Source of the DNA: Sphaerisporangium krabiense
GTDB lineage: Bacteria > Actinomycetota > Actinomycetes > Streptosporangiales > Streptosporangiaceae
DNA: 64,000 nt
Reading direction: 5' to 3'
Assembly (NCBI RefSeq): GCF_014200435.1
Contig: NZ_JACHBR010000001.1
Location: 1,674,001-1,738,000, forward strand
Numbering within the stretch: position 1 is the stretch's first letter; each line of letters begins with the position of its first letter. Below the pieces are notes generated by a model. It was not told where the DNA came from. It searched no databases and saw only the letters and a program-made list of their open reading frames with translations. The position numbers and the translations under genes were made by a program. This document shows, piece by piece, positions 61,390-64,000 of this stretch.

Positions 61390-62967
61390 TCAGGTGACCT
61401 TGGGGCAGAGGGTGCCGGAGCGGGGGGGCTCCAGGGAGATCAGGTAGCGGTCCACGGCCTCGTCGACGCAGGTGGAACCGGTTCGGTAGGCGGTGTGGCC
61501 GTCGCCGTCGTAGCTGAGGAGTACGCCGGAGGAAAGCTCCGAGGCCAGGGACTTGGCCCACTGGTAGGGGGTGGCGGGGTCGCGCTCGGTGCCGACGACG
61601 ACGATGGGCGGTGCGCCGGCGGCCTTGAGGGGGCGGTCGGAGGCGGCGGACTTGACGGGCCAGTAGTCGCAGGGGAGCGAGCCCCACATGACGTACGCGC
61701 CGAAGTGCGGCGATTCCCGCTGCGCGGTCTTGGCGGCCTCCTCGTAGGCGGCGATCTTGTGCGGGTAGGGGTGGTCGACGCAGTTGACGGCCATGTTGGC
61801 CTCGGTCTGGTTGGAGTAGGTGCCGTCGGGGCGGCGGTCGACGATGAGGTCGGCCAGCTTCAGCAGCGTGGTGCCGTCGCCGCGGAAGCCCTGGCCGAGC
61901 GCGGCTCTGAGGACGGGCCAGGTGGCCTTGTCGTAGAGGGCGGCGAGGATGCCGAGGGTGGCCCAGGACTCGGTGATGCTGCGCCCGTCGCCGGTGGCGT
62001 TGCGCAGCGGGTGCTGGTCGGTGGTCTTGAGGAACTGTGACAGCCGCCCGAGCGCCGCGTCGGTGTTCTTCTCCGGGAACGGGCAGTTCTGCTGGGTGAA
62101 GCAGTCGGAGAGGAAGGAGCGGAAGGCGACCTCGAAGCCGTGCGCCTGGGCGGCGTTCACCGTGGGGACGGGCGGCAGGGCGGGGTCGATGGCGCCGTCG
62201 AGGACGAGCGCGCGGATCCTCTTCGGGAACAGGTCGGCGTACACGGCGCCCAGGTAGGTGCCGTACGACTTGCCGAGGTAGGTGATGCCCTGATCACCGA
62301 GCGCGGCGCGCAGGACGTCCATGTCGCGGGCGGCGTCGTGGGTGCCGACGTGCGGCAGCAGCTTGGCCGAATGCGCCTCGCACCCTTCGGCGAACTGCTT
62401 GCCGCCCCGGGCGAGCGCGCTCACCTCGGAGGGGTCGTCGGGAGTGCCGTCCAGGCCGATGAACACGTCGAGTTCGCGCCCGCTGAGGCAGCGGACGGGC
62501 GTGGACTTGCCGACGCCGCGCGGGTCGAAGCCCACGGTGTCGAACCGGGCGAGGACGGCGGGGCTGAGGACGGTGCGGGCGGCGCGCGCGTACTCGATGC
62601 CGGAACCTCCGGGGCCGCCGGGGTTGAGGATGATGGAGCCGATGCGCCGGTTGCCGCCGGCGGGCAGCTTGATCAGGCTGAGCTGGATGCGCTCGCCTCC
62701 GGGGTCGGCGTAGTCGAGGGGGACGGTGAGCTTGCCGCACTGGAACTTCTCCTGGCACGGCGTCCAGGTGATCTTCTGCGTGTAGAACGGCGCGAGGGCG
62801 GCGGAGGGGGCCTGGGTGGCCGACTGCGCGGCACGGGCCGGTGGGTCGCCGGGCGAGGATCCGTCCGACGGCTGTTGCGCGTCCCCCTGGGCCGAGCACG
62901 CCGTGGCGAGCGACACCGCCGCGAGCAGGGCGGCGGCCGTGTGGCCAACGCCGGAGAAGCGCCTCAT
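61390..62967 (-). CDS. Exported TAP-like peptidase/hydrolase, probable lipoprotein
   Basis: 525-residue alpha/beta hydrolase. ATG 62967 with an AGGTGG ribosome site gives the signal MRRFSGVGHTAAALLAAVSL and a lipobox-like ATAC followed by a Ser/Gly/Pro-rich linker, so it is probably a lipoprotein. Oxyanion LNPGGPGGSG; nucleophile GKSYGTYLG; acid GTERDPATPYQW; His GDGHTAYRTGSTC; TAP-like C-terminal domain. It is related to the protein at 6593 and to secreted tripeptidyl aminopeptidases. Substrate: N-terminal tripeptides or small esters. Confidence 0.9.
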   Translation of the reverse strand: MRRFSGVGHTAAALLAAVSLATACSAQGDAQQPSDGSSPGDPPARAAQSATQAPSAALAPFYTQKITWTPCQEKFQCGKLTVPLDYADPGGERIQLSLIKLPAGGNRRIGSIILNPGGPGGSGIEYARAARTVLSPAVLARFDTVGFDPRGVGKSTPVRCLSGRELDVFIGLDGTPDDPSEVSALARGGKQFAEGCEAHSAKLLPHVGTHDAARDMDVLRAALGDQGITYLGKSYGTYLGAVYADLFPKRIRALVLDGAIDPALPPVPTVNAAQAHGFEVAFRSFLSDCFTQQNCPFPEKNTDAALGRLSQFLKTTDQHPLRNATGDGRSITESWATLGILAALYDKATWPVLRAALGQGFRGDGTTLLKLADLIVDRRPDGTYSNQTEANMAVNCVDHPYPHKIAAYEEAAKTAQRESPHFGAYVMWGSLPCDYWPVKSAASDRPLKAAGAPPIVVVGTERDPATPYQWAKSLASELSSGVLLSYDGDGHTAYRTGSTCVDEAVDRYLISLEPPRSGTLCPKVT

Positions 62968-63056
62968 GCGCCGACCACCTGTCCCCCGTTTGACAGAACC
63001 GCCGGCGTGACGATCACCAGGCGGGCGGTTAGGTTGTACCCCACCTACCTGCGGTT

Positions 63057-63899
63057 TCATTCCTCATCTGATCGTTCGCCACCGTAGCGCTCGTCATGCT
63101 GCCTGCGCGGGGAGCACACACTGGCGCGGGAGCACGCGCACCTGCGGCCGCCGTCGTTGAGCCGGACGATCACCGAGTCGGACGGCACGTTGTGGCCGAC
63201 GACGGTGCCGGCCCCCTCGGGGGTGTCGACGGCGGCGCCGGTGCGCGGGGCGGAGGCGCGGAACTCCTGGTACAGCGGGTGCTCGTATTTGAGGCAGCAC
63301 ATCAGCCTGCCGCACGCGCCGGCGATGCGCAGGGGGTTGACCGGGAGGTCCTGGTCCTTGGCCATGCGGACGGAGACCGGCTCGAAGTCCTTGAGGAAGG
63401 TCGCGCAGCACAGGTCGCGTCCGCAGGGGCCGATGCCGCCCTGCAGCCGGGCCTCGTCGCGCGGCCCGATCTGCCGCAGCTCGACGCGGGCCCGCAGGTT
63501 GCGGGCGAGGTCGCGGACCAGGGCGCGGAAGTCCACGCGGTGCGGCGCGGAGAAGTACACCGTGTAGACGTTGTCGGCGTCCAGGTAGTCGACTCCGACG
63601 ATCTTCATGGGGAGTTCGTGCCGCTTGATCAGCCGCTTGGAGACGCTGCGCGCCTCGGCCCTGCGCCTGCGGTTGGACTCGTCGCGGTCGAGGTGCTCGT
63701 CGCCCGCGATGCCGGCGCACACCGGCAGCCCGTCGATCTCGTCGCTGACCCACGCCGGCGCCCAGACGCATTCGGCGACCTCGGGGCCGGAGTCGGTCGG
63801 CACGAGCACCTTGTCCCCGACCTTGGGGCTGTGGCCTCCGGGGTCGAGGTAGTACAGCCTTCCGTAGCGAGTAAAGCTCACGGCCATGATCATTCCCAT
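63057..63899 (-). CDS. PSP1-domain protein, RicT (YaaT)-like
   Basis: 280-residue cytoplasmic protein with the PSP1 domain: VGDKVLVPTDSGPEVAECVW, YFSAPHRVDFRALVRDLARN and the Cys-rich blocks GPCGRDLCCATFL and CGRLMCCLKYEHPLY. RicT of Bacillus forms a complex with RicA and RicF that helps RNase Y and carries Fe-S clusters on such cysteines. In actinomycetes the gene is usually next to holB and tmk; here the upstream side is cut by the window end. ATG 63899 has GGCGGAGGG before it. Confidence 0.9.
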   Translation of the reverse strand: MGMIMAVSFTRYGRLYYLDPGGHSPKVGDKVLVPTDSGPEVAECVWAPAWVSDEIDGLPVCAGIAGDEHLDRDESNRRRRAEARSVSKRLIKRHELPMKIVGVDYLDADNVYTVYFSAPHRVDFRALVRDLARNLRARVELRQIGPRDEARLQGGIGPCGRDLCCATFLKDFEPVSVRMAKDQDLPVNPLRIAGACGRLMCCLKYEHPLYQEFRASAPRTGAAVDTPEGAGTVVGHNVPSDSVIVRLNDGGRRCACSRASVCSPRRQHDERYGGERSDEE

Positions 63900-64000
63900 G
63901 GAACCCTCCGCCTTCTCGCCGGTACGGCTCACGGCCGCGCGGCCTCGCACCCCCGCGCCGGCACGGACGTCACGCGACCATGCCGACACGGTTTCTGGCC

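Overview
The window is very GC-rich, codon-biased chromosomal DNA of a filamentous actinomycete. This follows from two conservon-type operons, an XRE(DUF5753)/DUF397/HATPase regulatory cluster, many exported proteins, an NRPS and a tRNA-Thr(CGU) beside a RicT (PSP1) homologue. The look is that of Streptosporangiales such as Nonomuraea, Actinomadura or Streptosporangium, but the genus is an inference.

Layout. 0.1-4.0 kb: complete conservon (sensor kinase, roadblock, DUF742, GTPase). 4.1-6.4 kb: ECF41-type sigma factor divergent from an FAD oxidoreductase. 6.6-12.1 kb: exported hydrolase, two-component pair, Rid protein and CGNR regulator, in a stretch full of tandem repeats (27, 33, 36, 112 and again 33 bp periods), one of which looks like an operator array. 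12.1-13.2 kb: IS5 remnant and a phosphotransferase. 13.3-15.1 kb: DUF397, XRE regulator and divergent HATPase. 15.1-18.4 kb: second conservon lacking the GTPase. 18.5-32.2 kb: xylulokinase, VOC protein, STAS protein, styrene-monooxygenase-like flavoprotein, DsbA-like protein, oxidoreductase pair with TetR, carboxylesterase/quinoprotein pair, MFS/ArsR pair. 32.3-39.7 kb: membrane and secreted proteins, MBL hydrolase, epoxide hydrolase, WYL regulator. 39.7-47.8 kb: HelD/HelR-like helicase, then an SHMT-like enzyme overlapping an A-T-C NRPS, a minimal biosynthetic locus. 48.6-52.6 kb: Cu/Zn SOD-like protein, LysR regulator, MFS and isochorismatase-fold genes.

52.66-61.29 kb is an integrated element in tRNA-Thr. 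It is bounded by imperfect 85/86-bp repeats that contain the tRNA 3' part and its terminator. Its integrase and an IS110-type transposase are broken by frameshifts, yet three cargo genes are open: a small PD-(D/E)xK-like protein, a DGQHR/DndB-like protein and an OLD-like ATPase/TOPRIM protein. I regard this trio as the best candidate for an undescribed defence system.

The right end carries a TAP-like exported peptidase/hydrolase lipoprotein and the RicT-like protein.
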